A DNA stretch of 64,000 bases from Polaribacter sp. IC066 (GTDB lineage: Bacteria; Bacteroidota; Bacteroidia; Flavobacteriales; Flavobacteriaceae), in NCBI RefSeq assembly GCF_007997085.1, contig NZ_VORR01000001.1, positions 1 through 64,000 of the forward strand, read 5' to 3'. The notes under the pieces were generated by a model. That model had not been told where the DNA came from. It searched no databases and was given only the letters and a program-made list of their open reading frames with translations. Both the position numbers and the translations under genes were made by a program. Positions within the stretch are counted from its first letter, which is position 1, and each line of letters begins with the position of its first letter. This document shows, in pieces, positions 47,988 through 57,394 of the stretch.

Positions 47988-49496
47988 CTATAAACTCGTA
48001 TTTAAAATAGCTAAACAGATTTTAATACCCTGCCTAATATTTCCAATTCTAATGTTTTCATTTGGGTTGTGCTGATTGTTATCCATATTCACCATAGGAA
48101 CAATAATCGCAGGAATATCTAATTCCGTAATTGCAGGAACAATTGGCACAGTGCCTCCCATCGTTCTGATGCTAATAGGTATTTCACCAAACGACGCTGT
48201 TAAAGAACTCCTGATTTTTTCTCCGAAAAATGAGTTTAATGGTGTTCTGAAAGCATGTACTCCAGCATTTCCCTTAAAAGTTACAATTTTAGAATTTTCT
48301 AGTCTTTCAGTATCCGTTGGAGCGCGATTTAAAACCAAAAATCCCTGTTCTGTAATATGATTTTTAATTTTATCTAACTGTTTTTGTCCATCGGTTTCTA
48401 CTACTAAACGAACATCTATATCCGCAGTGGCATATTCTGGAATAATTGTTTTCAAACCCTCTCCCTTCCAAGAAGTGCCAATTTGTCTGATATTTAAAGT
48501 AGGATATTGCAGTGCTTCTTGGTAATTATTTCCCACATTTTCAGCTTTATGAATCAACAAAGCATTATTAATATCTTCTGTGTTATCCGGTACGGCATTT
48601 AGAATCGCAGACACATTTTTAGGAAGAACAATTCCTTTGTAATAGTCTTTGACACGTACTTTTCCCCCTTCAGATTTCATCGAAGCAAGCAATCTAGACA
48701 ACGTAAAAACAGGATTTGCTACATAATTTCCGAAATGCCCACTATGCTGCGGAAGTTTAGAACCATAGGTTGTAATACTACAGGTTGCAATACCTCTGCA
48801 ACCAAAGGTTAATGTTGGTTGGTTAGAATTATGCGCAGGACCATCCATAATAATCATATAATCTGACTCGTAAATTTCTTTGTATTTTTTTAAGGTGGAT
48901 AGGAATCCTTCTGACGAATACTCTTCTTCTAAATCAAAAATAATTTTGATGTTAAATTTTGGATGTAAGTTTTGCTGTTGCAACAACTCTAAAGCAGATA
49001 AAAACATTACAATGGGTGCTTTATCATCTGCAGCTGCTCTTCCAAAAATTCGCCAATCGTCATTAATTTCTTCTTCTAAATTAGACCAAGGAATTGCTTC
49101 CCATGTTCCATCTAATTTTTGTTCTTTTAAAGCAGGAATAAATGGATTTTTTTGATTCCACATTGCAGCATTTACTGCTTGGCCGTCTAAATGAAAATAA
49201 AACAACACGGTTTTGAATGTGGGATCTACTATTCTCTCGGCGAACAAGACCGGCAATGTAGGCGATTCTAACGCTTTGAGTTGAAAATGAACTTTTTGAA
49301 ACCTGTTTTTTACCCAATCAATATTTTCATACATTTTTGGAATATCCGCAGGCAAATTAGGAATGCTCACAAAAGCCCTATGACTAACCAAAACTTCTGG
49401 AAGTTTAGAGTTTATTTTTGCGTCCCAATTTTCTTGAGCATTTGCAAAGTTGAGCGACAGCATAAAAACTAATATTGCTACTATATTTTTCATCAC
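47988..49496 (-). CDS. Secreted M20 family metallopeptidase
   Basis: A 502-residue peptidase with a signal peptide ending NFANAQ. The di-zinc site is visible: FHLDGQ (metal His and following Asp), [10 protein letters not shown] (bridging Asp), [10 protein letters not shown] (catalytic and metal Glu), [10 protein letters not shown] (metal Asp) and a final His in [11 protein letters not shown]. It is a dipeptidase or aminoacylase type exopeptidase. Its ATG overlaps the stop of the RidA-type gene by four bases (ATGA), so it is expressed with kynurenine pathway genes; it could supply tryptophan-containing peptides or hydrolyse N-acyl kynurenines, which is inference. Confidence 0.85.
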   Translation of the reverse strand: MMKNIVAILVFMLSLNFANAQENWDAKINSKLPEVLVSHRAFVSIPNLPADIPKMYENIDWVKNRFQKVHFQLKALESPTLPVLFAERIVDPTFKTVLFYFHLDGQAVNAAMWNQKNPFIPALKEQKLDGTWEAIPWSNLEEEINDDWRIFGRAAADDKAPIVMFLSALELLQQQNLHPKFNIKIIFDLEEEYSSEGFLSTLKKYKEIYESDYMIIMDGPAHNSNQPTLTFGCRGIATCSITTYGSKLPQHSGHFGNYVANPVFTLSRLLASMKSEGGKVRVKDYYKGIVLPKNVSAILNAVPDNTEDINNALLIHKAENVGNNYQEALQYPTLNIRQIGTSWKGEGLKTIIPEYATADIDVRLVVETDGQKQLDKIKNHITEQGFLVLNRAPTDTERLENSKIVTFKGNAGVHAFRTPLNSFFGEKIRSSLTASFGEIPISIRTMGGTVPIVPAITELDIPAIIVPMVNMDNNQHNPNENIRIGNIRQGIKICLAILNTSL

Positions 49497-49888
49497 TTCT
49501 TTTTATAGGCAGTCACTTTAATCTCTACCACCAAATCTGGATGCGGCAATTGATGCACGGCAACTGTGGTTCTTGTTGGCCCCGTTTCCTTATCAAAAAA
49601 TTCTGCGTACGCTTTATTATACCCTGCAAAATCATTCATATTTACTAAAAAAGAAGAAACATCTACAACGTCTTTAATGCTTGCGCCAACAGTTTGTAAA
49701 TTTTTATCAATATTTTTTAAAACTTCTCTAGTTTGTGTTTCTGCATTCAAATATTTTGTTCCCATCTCGTCAATAATATCGACTCCTGCAATGGTATTAT
49801 CGGCTCTTCGAGAACTTGTTCCTGATACAAAAATAAAATCTCCTACCACTTTTACATGCGGGTATGCGCCTCTTGGTGTTACTTTCAT
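49493..49888 (-). CDS. nbaF: RidA family protein, probable 2-aminomuconate deaminase
   Basis: A 131-residue YjgF/YER057c/UK114 (RidA) protein. The conserved Arg is in [12 protein letters not shown] and the Glu in [11 protein letters not shown]. In kynurenine clusters a RidA relative hydrolyses 2-aminomuconate to 4-oxalocrotonate plus ammonia. It follows kmo on the minus strand and overlaps the M20 peptidase gene. Context raises the pathway assignment; by sequence alone it could be a general enamine deaminase. Confidence 0.82.
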   Translation of the reverse strand: MKVTPRGAYPHVKVVGDFIFVSGTSSRRADNTIAGVDIIDEMGTKYLNAETQTREVLKNIDKNLQTVGASIKDVVDVSSFLVNMNDFAGYNKAYAEFFDKETGPTRTTVAVHQLPHPDLVVEIKVTAYKKK

Positions 49889-49905
49889 CTTAATACCCTC
49901 TTAAT

Positions 49906-49934
49906 CTCCCCGAAGGGGAGAAACTCAAACTGGG
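49906..49934 (-). repeat. REP-like hairpin element upstream of RidA gene
   Basis: CTCCCC-GAA-GGGGAG (49906-49920) followed by AAACTCAAACTGGG, sharing 20 identical bases with 39400-39419. A second hairpin of a related kind (CTTCCC-TTC-GGGAAG, near 50013-50027) lies further up, just after the kmo stop. Confidence 0.7.
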
Positions 49935-50037
49935 GATTTGAGTTCTTATTAATTTCTGTTTTACGCTGTAAAATTATATTTCATATTTTTTTCCCACAAA
50001 CCTGCTCACTTCTTCCCTTCGGGAAGACTGGGATAGG

Positions 50038-51447
50038 CTAGAGAGCTGCAACTTTATCTTCTTCTAAAATACGATTTGTTTCAACAATCACTTTCTCTAG
50101 AACCACTTTCAACTCTTCTTTTGTCATCTCTAAATGCGTGTGAATTTCATCACCGGCAATCATTTGCAACAGCGCTTTATCTTGTGCTCTACCTCTTCTC
50201 ATCGCTTCGTCATAGCCAATATGCTCATTAAAAGTTACCAAAGAGTACTTTGACGAATATTGCGTTGGAAATGTTTTCTCCAAATCCATTTCTATCTTTC
50301 TTTTTTCTTTAAAAAGCGGATTTGCAACATGCGCTCTCATCTCATGATAATTATCAATCGCTAAAGCTGCAATGGCATCTACATCGTGTTTTCTAGCTTT
50401 TTGATACGCTTTAAAAATAGCATCCCAACTCTCTAAATCTTGATTCAAAACTTCATCTAACACAAATACATCTTCAAAAGAAGCGTTCATTCCTTGGCCA
50501 TAAAACGGTACAATTGCATGAGAAGAATCGCCAATTAGCAGCGTTTTACCTTTATAACTCCAAGGCGAACATTTTACAGTTCCTAAAGGTGCTGTAGGAT
50601 TGTTGATAAATTCTTCTTTTATATTCGGAATTAGCGCCAAGGTATCTGGAAATTCTTTCTCAAAAAACTCCGTTATTTTCTCTTCGGATGTTAGGTTCTC
50701 AAAATTAAACTCCCCTTCATCATAACTTAAAAATAAGGTTACTGTAAAACTACCATCCATATTTGGTAAAGCAATTAACATAAAGTCGCCACGAGGCCAA
50801 ATATGCAAATGTCCATTACTTATTTGATGCTTTCCATTTTTATCCGCAGGAATCTCTAATTCTTTATACCCATGATTTAAATAATCTTGAGAATAGCTAA
50901 ACAAGAATTTTCGTTCTGCCATATAACTTTTTCTTAAAGAAGAACCTGCACCATCACCGCCAAAAATCACGGTTGCATCTATAGAAAAAGTTTCTTTCGT
51001 TTTATAATCTTCAAAATGAGCAATTCCTTTTTCTATATCAACATGGTTACATTTTTTATTAAAATGAATGTTTACATTTTCATGTTTTTCTGCTTCATCT
51101 AATAAAATTGCATTTAAATTTCCACGAGAAATAGAGTTGATATACTCATTTTCTCGCCCTGAATAATTAGAAGAAAAGGTATTACCGGCTGTATCATGCA
51201 TTAATCTGCCATACATAGGTATGCAAATTTCTCTCGCTTTTTCTTCCATTCCGCATAAGCGCAATGCTTTTAAACCACGGTCTGACAACGCTAAATTGAT
51301 AGAACGCCCAGCAGAAATAGCTGTAGTTCTTAAATCGGGTCTACTTTCGTACACCTCGACTTTATAACCTCTTTGTGCTAGTCTTAATGCGAGTAATGAG
51401 CCACAAAGTCCGGCTCCAATTATTAATATCGTATCTTTTTTATTCAT
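50038..51447 (-). CDS. kmo: Kynurenine 3-monooxygenase
   Basis: A 469-residue FAD monooxygenase converting kynurenine to 3-hydroxykynurenine with NADPH and O2. The FAD GxGxxG motif is ILIIGAGLCGSLLALRLAQ. The second FAD motif is LLIGDSSHAIVPFYGQGMN. The DG motif is FGGDGAGSSLRK. The length matches bacterial KMO. It lies 93 bases downstream of kynU. A hydrophobic C-terminal anchor of the mitochondrial enzyme is absent, as expected in bacteria. Confidence 0.95.
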   Translation of the reverse strand: MNKKDTILIIGAGLCGSLLALRLAQRGYKVEVYESRPDLRTTAISAGRSINLALSDRGLKALRLCGMEEKAREICIPMYGRLMHDTAGNTFSSNYSGRENEYINSISRGNLNAILLDEAEKHENVNIHFNKKCNHVDIEKGIAHFEDYKTKETFSIDATVIFGGDGAGSSLRKSYMAERKFLFSYSQDYLNHGYKELEIPADKNGKHQISNGHLHIWPRGDFMLIALPNMDGSFTVTLFLSYDEGEFNFENLTSEEKITEFFEKEFPDTLALIPNIKEEFINNPTAPLGTVKCSPWSYKGKTLLIGDSSHAIVPFYGQGMNASFEDVFVLDEVLNQDLESWDAIFKAYQKARKHDVDAIAALAIDNYHEMRAHVANPLFKEKRKIEMDLEKTFPTQYSSKYSLVTFNEHIGYDEAMRRGRAQDKALLQMIAGDEIHTHLEMTKEELKVVLEKVIVETNRILEEDKVAAL

Positions 51448-51540
51448 TCTAAATTTTTATATCCGTTCGAGCGCAGTCAAGAACTAAATTAAATTCGTTA
51501 TTTTTTTTAAAGAAGCTGAAATAAATTCAGCTTAACTGTT

Positions 51541-52800
51541 TTACAAAAGTGTTTGTAAAACAGTCACCATCCTATAAACATCTTTATAACTCGTATACAT
51601 TGGCACTGGCGCGCATCGTATTACGTCGGGTTCTCGCCAATCTGTAATAATATTATTTTCTGTTAGCTTTTTATGCAAACTTTTATCTGCGTTTTTAACT
51701 TGAATTGATAACTGACAACCTCTTTCTTTCGGGTTGCTTGGTGTGATAATTTTAATATCATCAGAACCAATTTCATTGATTAAAAACTCGAAATACCCAG
51801 TTAATTTTTCTGATTTTTCTCTTAAAGCATCCATGCCAACGGTATCAAATAAATCTAAAGAAGCTTTGATGGCCGCCATTGATAATATTGGCGGATTCGA
51901 TAATTGCCAACCCTCTGCTCCTTCCATCACATCAAATGGTTGCCGCATATTAAAACGCGTTTCTTTGTTATGATTCCACCAACCTGCAAAACGCGGTAAG
52001 TCTTTATTTTTTGAATGTTTTTCGTGCACAAACAGTCCTGCTAAACTTCCTGGTCCTGAATTTAAATATTTATAGGTACACCAGGCTGCAAAATCGACAT
52101 TAGAATCGTGTAAATTGGGTTGTACATTTCCTGCTCCGTGTGCCAAATCAATTCCTACAACACAGTTTTTTGAATGACCGATTGCTGCAATTTTTTTCAA
52201 ATCTAAAAACTGACCCGTATAATAATTTACACCACCAATTAAAAGTAGTGCAATTTCATCACCTTGATTGGCAACAATGGTTTCTAAATCTTCTAGCTGC
52301 AATAATTGTTCCCCTTTTCTTGGTTTCCATTCGATAACATCATCATCTGAAAAACCGTGGAATTTTAATTGCGATTGCACCGCATATCGATCTGAAGGAA
52401 ACGCGTCACTTTCAATTACGATTTTATATTTTGTTTTGGTAGGTCTATAAAAAGACACCATTAACAAATGTAAGTTGGTCGTAAGCGTATTCATTACTAC
52501 TACTTCCATAGGTTTTGCGCCTACAATTTTCGCCATTTTATCGGTTAAATATTCGTGATAATTCAACCACGGATTCTTCGCTTCAAAATGACCTTCTACA
52601 CCTAAATTTGCCCAATCTTCTAATTCCTGATTGATGTATTCTTTAGTCGCTTTTGGCTGTAAACCCAAAGAATTCCCGGTAAAATACATCCATTCATTCC
52701 CGTTTTTATCTTTCGGAATATGAAACAGACTTCGCAGATGAGCCAGTTTATCTTTCTGATCTAATTGTTTTGCAAATACTAACGAATTTTGATATTCCAT
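51541..52800 (-). CDS. kynU: Kynureninase
   Basis: A 419-residue PLP enzyme that splits 3-hydroxykynurenine to 3-hydroxyanthranilate and alanine. The PLP lysine is in AAWCTYKYLNSGPGS, preceded by VGIDLAHGAGNVQ. TGNSLGLQP near the start and RFNMRQPFDVMEG are also diagnostic. It is the first gene of the upper kynurenine block, with a good TTG-N20-TATATTTG promoter 17-50 bases upstream. Confidence 0.95.
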   Translation of the reverse strand: MEYQNSLVFAKQLDQKDKLAHLRSLFHIPKDKNGNEWMYFTGNSLGLQPKATKEYINQELEDWANLGVEGHFEAKNPWLNYHEYLTDKMAKIVGAKPMEVVVMNTLTTNLHLLMVSFYRPTKTKYKIVIESDAFPSDRYAVQSQLKFHGFSDDDVIEWKPRKGEQLLQLEDLETIVANQGDEIALLLIGGVNYYTGQFLDLKKIAAIGHSKNCVVGIDLAHGAGNVQPNLHDSNVDFAAWCTYKYLNSGPGSLAGLFVHEKHSKNKDLPRFAGWWNHNKETRFNMRQPFDVMEGAEGWQLSNPPILSMAAIKASLDLFDTVGMDALREKSEKLTGYFEFLINEIGSDDIKIITPSNPKERGCQLSIQVKNADKSLHKKLTENNIITDWREPDVIRCAPVPMYTSYKDVYRMVTVLQTLL

Positions 52801-52821
52801 TTAATATAAAACGATTTAAAC

Positions 52822-52852
52822 CAAATATAAAACAATCCTATTGAGAATTCAA
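52822..52852 (-). promoter_or_regulatory. Promoter of the kynU operon
   Basis: On the minus strand TTG (52850-52852), 20 bases, then TATATTTG (52822-52829): a close match to the Bacteroidota consensus. The transcription start would be near 52817, giving a leader of about 17 bases before ATG 52800. Confidence 0.6.
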
Positions 52853-52944
52853 TGATTTAGACACAAATTTCGTGAAATACCATAAACAAATCTCTGGTAA
52901 TTCAGAATGATTTCCTTCCTTTTACAAAACAGTATTTAGTTTTG

Positions 52945-52952
52945 TATTTTTG
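52945..52952 (+). promoter_or_regulatory. -7 box upstream of NlpC/P60 gene
   Basis: TATTTTTG matches TAnnTTTG and would start transcription near 52957, between the two possible starts of the next gene. It therefore favours the start at 52969. The -33 element is weak. Confidence 0.45.
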
Positions 52953-52968
52953 CAAAAAATCATTCTTA

Positions 52969-54156
52969 ATGAAAATCCTAAAATACTTCTCTGTGCTATT
53001 ATTGCTTGTTTTTATGTCTTGTAAAAATGACTCAAAAACGATTTCTGAAATAGAGCGAATTCATTCTTCGATAAAAAAAGATTTTGCACCGGATAAACGT
53101 GTTGAATTATTTGACATTCAATTTAGCACGTCAAATGAGAAATTTATTTTAACAGGAGAAACTACTTCTAAAGAGGCATATATGTTACTTTTAGACAGTT
53201 TAAACGATAGAAAATTAACGTTTGTTAATAAGGTTCGAATGCTACCCGACTCTGCCGTAGGAAAGCAACAATATGCTGTTGCTAGAAATTCTGTTATTAA
53301 CATTCGTTCTAAACCCAAGCATTCTGCCGAATTAGGCACGCAAGGTTTGTTAGGCATGTCTTTAAAAATACTAGATAAGAAAGGTGATTTTTACAGAATT
53401 CAGACGCCTGATAATTATATTTCTTGGGTTGATAAAGGAGGGATTACAAAAATGACAAAAGATACCTTTGATCGCTGGAATGCATCAAAAAAAATCATTT
53501 TTACGAAGAATTTTGGATATGTATATGTTGATGCATCAGAAGATTCTCAAATTGTTTCTGACATTACTTTAGGCGGCTTGTTGCACTATATTTCTGAAGA
53601 TAATCAATTTTATAAAGTAAAATATCCTGATAACAGAACAGGTTTTATCAAAAAAGAAGAAGGGATTATGTACAGTTCTTGGTTACAGAATTTCGTTACA
53701 TCCAAAGAAAACATTGAAACTGTTGCCAAAAAAATGGAAGGTTTTCCATATTTATGGGGCGGGACCTCTAGCAAAGGAATGGATTGCAGCGGCTTTACGA
53801 AAATGGTGTATTTAATGAACGGTTTTGTAATTCCTAGAGATGCTTCTCAACAAATAAATGCTGGTAAAACTGTGGACACAAATTTAGATTTTTCTGATTT
53901 ACAAAAAGGCGATTTATTATTTTTCGGAACAAAAGCAGAAGAAAATAAAAAACAAAAAGTAGTGCATGTTGGTATTTGGCTGGGTAATAATAAAATGGAA
54001 TTTATTCATGCTTCTGGAAATGTTCATTTAAGTTCTATGGATAAAAATGAGACTAATTTTGATGCAATGAATAAAAACAGATACTTGGGAAGTAAACGTT
54101 ATTTAGGGGTTAAGGATAAGAATATTGTTGATTTGAAAAAGAAGATAAAGCTTTAG
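52969..54156 (+). CDS. SH3 and NlpC/P60 domain lipoprotein (peptidoglycan endopeptidase)
   Basis: The start at 52969 gives MKILKYFSVLLLLVFMSC, a lipoprotein signal; the nine codons before it are dropped. Two bacterial SH3-like domains follow (VINIRSKPKHSAELG..., VYVDASEDSQIVSDITLGG), then an NlpC/P60 domain with catalytic Cys in GMDCSGFTKMVY, His in VVHVGIWLG and a further His in FIHASG. Such enzymes cut peptidoglycan stem peptides between D-Glu and the diamino acid. It is divergent from kynU and monocistronic. Confidence 0.9.
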   Translation: MKILKYFSVLLLLVFMSCKNDSKTISEIERIHSSIKKDFAPDKRVELFDIQFSTSNEKFILTGETTSKEAYMLLLDSLNDRKLTFVNKVRMLPDSAVGKQQYAVARNSVINIRSKPKHSAELGTQGLLGMSLKILDKKGDFYRIQTPDNYISWVDKGGITKMTKDTFDRWNASKKIIFTKNFGYVYVDASEDSQIVSDITLGGLLHYISEDNQFYKVKYPDNRTGFIKKEEGIMYSSWLQNFVTSKENIETVAKKMEGFPYLWGGTSSKGMDCSGFTKMVYLMNGFVIPRDASQQINAGKTVDTNLDFSDLQKGDLLFFGTKAEENKKQKVVHVGIWLGNNKMEFIHASGNVHLSSMDKNETNFDAMNKNRYLGSKRYLGVKDKNIVDLKKKIKL

Positions 54157-54199
54157 TTTGCAGCTATTTAACAGAGATTCACAAAGACATTTTTCAATT

Positions 54200-54219
54200 G
54201 CAAGGGGTTTCAACCCCTT
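54200..54219. repeat. CAAGGGG/CCCCTTG palindrome after NlpC/P60 gene
   Basis: Seven-base arms CAAGGGG and CCCCTTG around a 6-base loop, 44 bases after the stop. No U tract follows, so it is more like a REP-type element than a terminator. Confidence 0.5.
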
Positions 54220-54294
54220 GTAAAATGATTAAAAAAAGAAATCTATTCATTGAAATAAAGAGATTACTTCTTTCCTAACAATAACAGCAGGCAT

Positions 54295-54333
54295 AAAAAA
54301 AGCCTTTCAAATAATTGAAAGGCTTTTTTTTTT
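54295..54333. terminator. Bidirectional terminator between NlpC/P60 and serA
   Basis: AGCCTTTCAA pairs with TTGAAAGGCT around ATAA, with seven A before and ten T after, so it works on both strands. It separates the two convergent genes. Confidence 0.9.
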
Positions 54334-54354
54334 AAAAGATTTAACAATCTAGTC

Positions 54355-56247
54355 TTAATACAAAACTCTAAACTTAATTGTACCTTCTATATTTCTTAAT
54401 TTTTCAATTACTGATTTGTTATATTCTTTATCTAAATCTGTAATTACATAGCCTACTTTAGAATCTGTAGATAAATACTGACCTATTATATTCAAATCGT
54501 ATTTTGCTAAAATCTTATTGATCTTTGCCATAACACCGGGCACATTTTTGTGAATATGTAAAAATCGGTGCGCATTTGTTTGTCTCGGCAAACGAATATT
54601 CGGAAAGTTGACAGCATCTACCGTATTTCCAGAATTCATGTATGCCATTATTTTACTCGGCACAAAATCTGCAATATCTCTTTGGGCTTCTTCTGTACTT
54701 CCGCCAACGTGAGGTGTTAAAATTACATTTGGTAATCCTTGTAATTCTGTAAAAAACTCACCGTTTTTTCTTGGCTCTTCTGGATACACATCAATTGCTG
54801 TACCTGCAATTTTACCTGATTTTAAAGCAGCAACCAACGCCGGAATATCGACAATAAAACCTCTTGAAAGATTGACTAAATGCGCACCATCTTTCATTTG
54901 GCTAATTTCTTTTTCTCCGAAGAAATTTTTATTCGCAGCATTGTCATCAATATGTAAGGTAACCACATCAGAAATTGACAATAAATCTTCTAACTTAACT
55001 ATTTTCTTTGCATTTCCTAAAGCCAATTTATCTTCTACATCATAATAATACACATCCATCCCTAAAGCTTCTGCCAAAATAGAAAGCTGCGAACCGATGT
55101 TACCATACCCTATAATTCCTAATTTCTTACCACGAACTTCTCTTGAGCCCGCTGCCGTTTTGTTCCACTGGCCATTATGAATTTCTGTGCTTCTTTGAAA
55201 AACAGAACGCATTAACATAATAATCTCGCCAATTGCCAATTCAACCACAGAACGTGTGTTGCTGTAAGGCGCATTAAAAACAACGATTCCTTTTTCTTTA
55301 CAAGCCTCTAAATCAATTTGTTTGGTACCAATACAAAACGCACTTACCACCATTAATTTGTCTGCGGCATCTACAACTCTTTGAGTAACATTTGTTTTAG
55401 AACGAATTCCTAAAACATGCACATCTTTTATTTTTTCTATCAATTCATCTTCAGACAAACTTTTAGAAACTGTTTCTACAGAAAAACCATCGGTAGACAA
55501 CTTTTTAAAAGCATCTGGATGCACGTTTTCTAATAATAAAATTTTAATTCTATTTTTCGGATATGAGATATTTCTTGTCAAATTGTTTACGTATAAAAAT
55601 TCATCTAAATTTGGGGCAATATGGTCTGCGTTCTCTGTTGTTTTATCTCTTGAAATATTTTCTGTATACGCAAAAAACTTGTGCGCCACACCTGCTTCAC
55701 GCGTTACATAATCGCTATAACCATCGCCAATAACTTGCACTTCTCCATCTAAATTCATGTCTCTTAAACACTGAATTTTTCCGTTGTGTTGTGATAGTGG
55801 ATTGTGAGCATCAAAACCAATAATTTCTCCGTCTGCTGCAAACTCAAACGTATTTGCAAATACTTTTTCTGACGGAATGTTGTATTCTTTTACAATAGGA
55901 TCTATAAATTCTTTAAATCCGCAGGAAATGACATAAATATCATCTGCATACAACTTAAAAAACTCTTTATTTCTTTCGATAGATATGGATACTTGCTTTT
56001 TTAAATCTTCTACTAACTCGGTTAAATTAGATTTATTAGCTTTTAATAATTTAATTCTTCTTTCTAAAGATGCTGTAAAAGATATTTCGCCATCAATTCC
56101 TAAATTGGTAATGTCTATTATTTCTTGAATAATTTCATCTTTTCTAGGATCATTTTTGAGCGTAATTTCGGCTAAAACATCTAGCGCCTCTACTCTTGTT
56201 AATGTGCTATCAAAATCGAAAATATAATTTCTTTTTATGGTACTCAT
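54355..56247 (-). CDS. serA: Phosphoserine phosphatase-like HAD fused to phosphoglycerate dehydrogenase
   Basis: A 630-residue fusion. Residues ~1-225 are a HAD-IB phosphatase with FDFDSTLTRVEALD, VISCGFKEFI and VIGDGYSDYV, matching SerB motifs I-III. Residues ~230-550 are a D-2-hydroxyacid dehydrogenase with GYGNIGSQLSILAEALGM, LVNLSRGFIVD and LTPHVGGSTEEAQRD. An ACT-like regulatory domain follows (FLHIHKNVPGVMAKINKIL). The chain combines the first and last steps of serine synthesis; the transaminase SerC is not adjacent. This fusion is typical of flavobacteria. Confidence 0.9.
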   Translation of the reverse strand: MSTIKRNYIFDFDSTLTRVEALDVLAEITLKNDPRKDEIIQEIIDITNLGIDGEISFTASLERRIKLLKANKSNLTELVEDLKKQVSISIERNKEFFKLYADDIYVISCGFKEFIDPIVKEYNIPSEKVFANTFEFAADGEIIGFDAHNPLSQHNGKIQCLRDMNLDGEVQVIGDGYSDYVTREAGVAHKFFAYTENISRDKTTENADHIAPNLDEFLYVNNLTRNISYPKNRIKILLLENVHPDAFKKLSTDGFSVETVSKSLSEDELIEKIKDVHVLGIRSKTNVTQRVVDAADKLMVVSAFCIGTKQIDLEACKEKGIVVFNAPYSNTRSVVELAIGEIIMLMRSVFQRSTEIHNGQWNKTAAGSREVRGKKLGIIGYGNIGSQLSILAEALGMDVYYYDVEDKLALGNAKKIVKLEDLLSISDVVTLHIDDNAANKNFFGEKEISQMKDGAHLVNLSRGFIVDIPALVAALKSGKIAGTAIDVYPEEPRKNGEFFTELQGLPNVILTPHVGGSTEEAQRDIADFVPSKIMAYMNSGNTVDAVNFPNIRLPRQTNAHRFLHIHKNVPGVMAKINKILAKYDLNIIGQYLSTDSKVGYVITDLDKEYNKSVIEKLRNIEGTIKFRVLY

Positions 56248-56387
56248 TCCTCTAAAACCTTGGTTGAATTTAAGTGGGTAAAGCTACAAATATCGTAAGT
56301 AATTCAGTAGCTATTTTACAGTTTTATGAAATCTGTTTTATTTGCGAGAGATATTAAAATAGTTGATAAAAAAAACAACAATTCTCT

Positions 56388-57209
56388 TTAAAAATTATGG
56401 AATCCTAAAAGAACTAACCACCACACAATGGGCAAAGACTCTACCCAGAAAGAGCTATAGTATTTAGATTGTGTTGTTTCTGCCCTCATTAAGAGTAAAA
56501 TTGTCAGAAAAAAGAACATCATAAAAGGTGTTTTCACCATCAATTCTGTCGCAAAAAGATACTCTAAAACTAATGCAAAAATCAGCAACATTAATCCTAG
56601 TCTCTTGGTTTTTTCTACGCCAATTTTCTTGGGGATTGTTTGCAGAGAAATAGCATCGTATTGCACATCTCTAATATCAAAAGGAAGTATTAAAACCACC
56701 ACAATTAAAAAACGTTGTAGCGTTAAAAACACCACATTTAATGAGATGGCACGGTCTGCATCTATAATTGGCAGTAAAACTGTAAAGCCAGCCCAAACCA
56801 AAGCCACTACTATTATTTTTAAATAACTTATTTGTCTTAAATTTTTATGAAATCCGCTTAAAAAAGGAACGGCGTATAAAACTGTTAACAAACATAAGGG
56901 AATAGAAAATAATAAAGTATTTACCTGTATAACAAACCCAAAATAACACAAGGCTAAAAAGCATAAAAACGAAAAAACCTGAATAACTTTTAGATTGTCT
57001 GTTAAACTTTTATGGTGAAGTTTTGCCACTCCAGCATACTTTACAAAGTTATACCCTGTAATGGTGCCAAAAAAAATAAAATAATCGATGTTTTTATCAT
57101 AAGAAAGATCAAAATATATTTCAGTAACTTTTAACAATGCATACACGGCAAAAGCAACATGAATGCTTGCATTAATGTAAAAATTTAAGACCTGTTTTAC
57201 TACCTTCAT
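56388..57209 (-). CDS. UbiA-like multi-pass membrane protein
   Basis: A 273-residue protein with about eight transmembrane helices. The segment LPFDIRDVQYDAISLQTIP resembles the second Asp-rich motif of UbiA-type prenyltransferases; the first Asp-rich motif is not clear (GYNFVKYAG is in the corresponding place). It may be a degenerate prenyltransferase-like protein of unknown substrate. It lies upstream of serA on the same strand, 140 bases away, and is divergent from gcvP. Confidence 0.5.
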   Translation of the reverse strand: MKVVKQVLNFYINASIHVAFAVYALLKVTEIYFDLSYDKNIDYFIFFGTITGYNFVKYAGVAKLHHKSLTDNLKVIQVFSFLCFLALCYFGFVIQVNTLLFSIPLCLLTVLYAVPFLSGFHKNLRQISYLKIIVVALVWAGFTVLLPIIDADRAISLNVVFLTLQRFLIVVVLILPFDIRDVQYDAISLQTIPKKIGVEKTKRLGLMLLIFALVLEYLFATELMVKTPFMMFFFLTILLLMRAETTQSKYYSSFWVESLPIVWWLVLLGFHNF

Positions 57210-57305
57210 ACCACAAAAATAACTTTTTGTTTATAATTATTCTATATAGTTGATAATTAATTATATCACCCCCGCTTTTTGGCGTTTTATAATTTATAGA
57301 ATGCT

Positions 57306-57313
57306 TATTTTTG
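57306..57313 (+). promoter_or_regulatory. Candidate -7 box of gcvP
   Basis: TATTTTTG matches TAnnTTTG, 81 bases before the gcvP start. A TTG at 57279 is 24 bases away, longer than ideal. No glycine riboswitch structure was seen in the leader. Confidence 0.35.
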
Positions 57314-57394
57314 TAATGTATATAAAGTATATATTTTAAAATTTAGTAGGCAATCAGATAATTCATTGAGTTATCAATAATTTTAGACGCACAA

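Noticed and set aside
57210..57394. Glycine riboswitch in the gcvP leader
   Set aside because: The leader is short and AT-rich and lacks the paired aptamer helices with the conserved purine-rich core.
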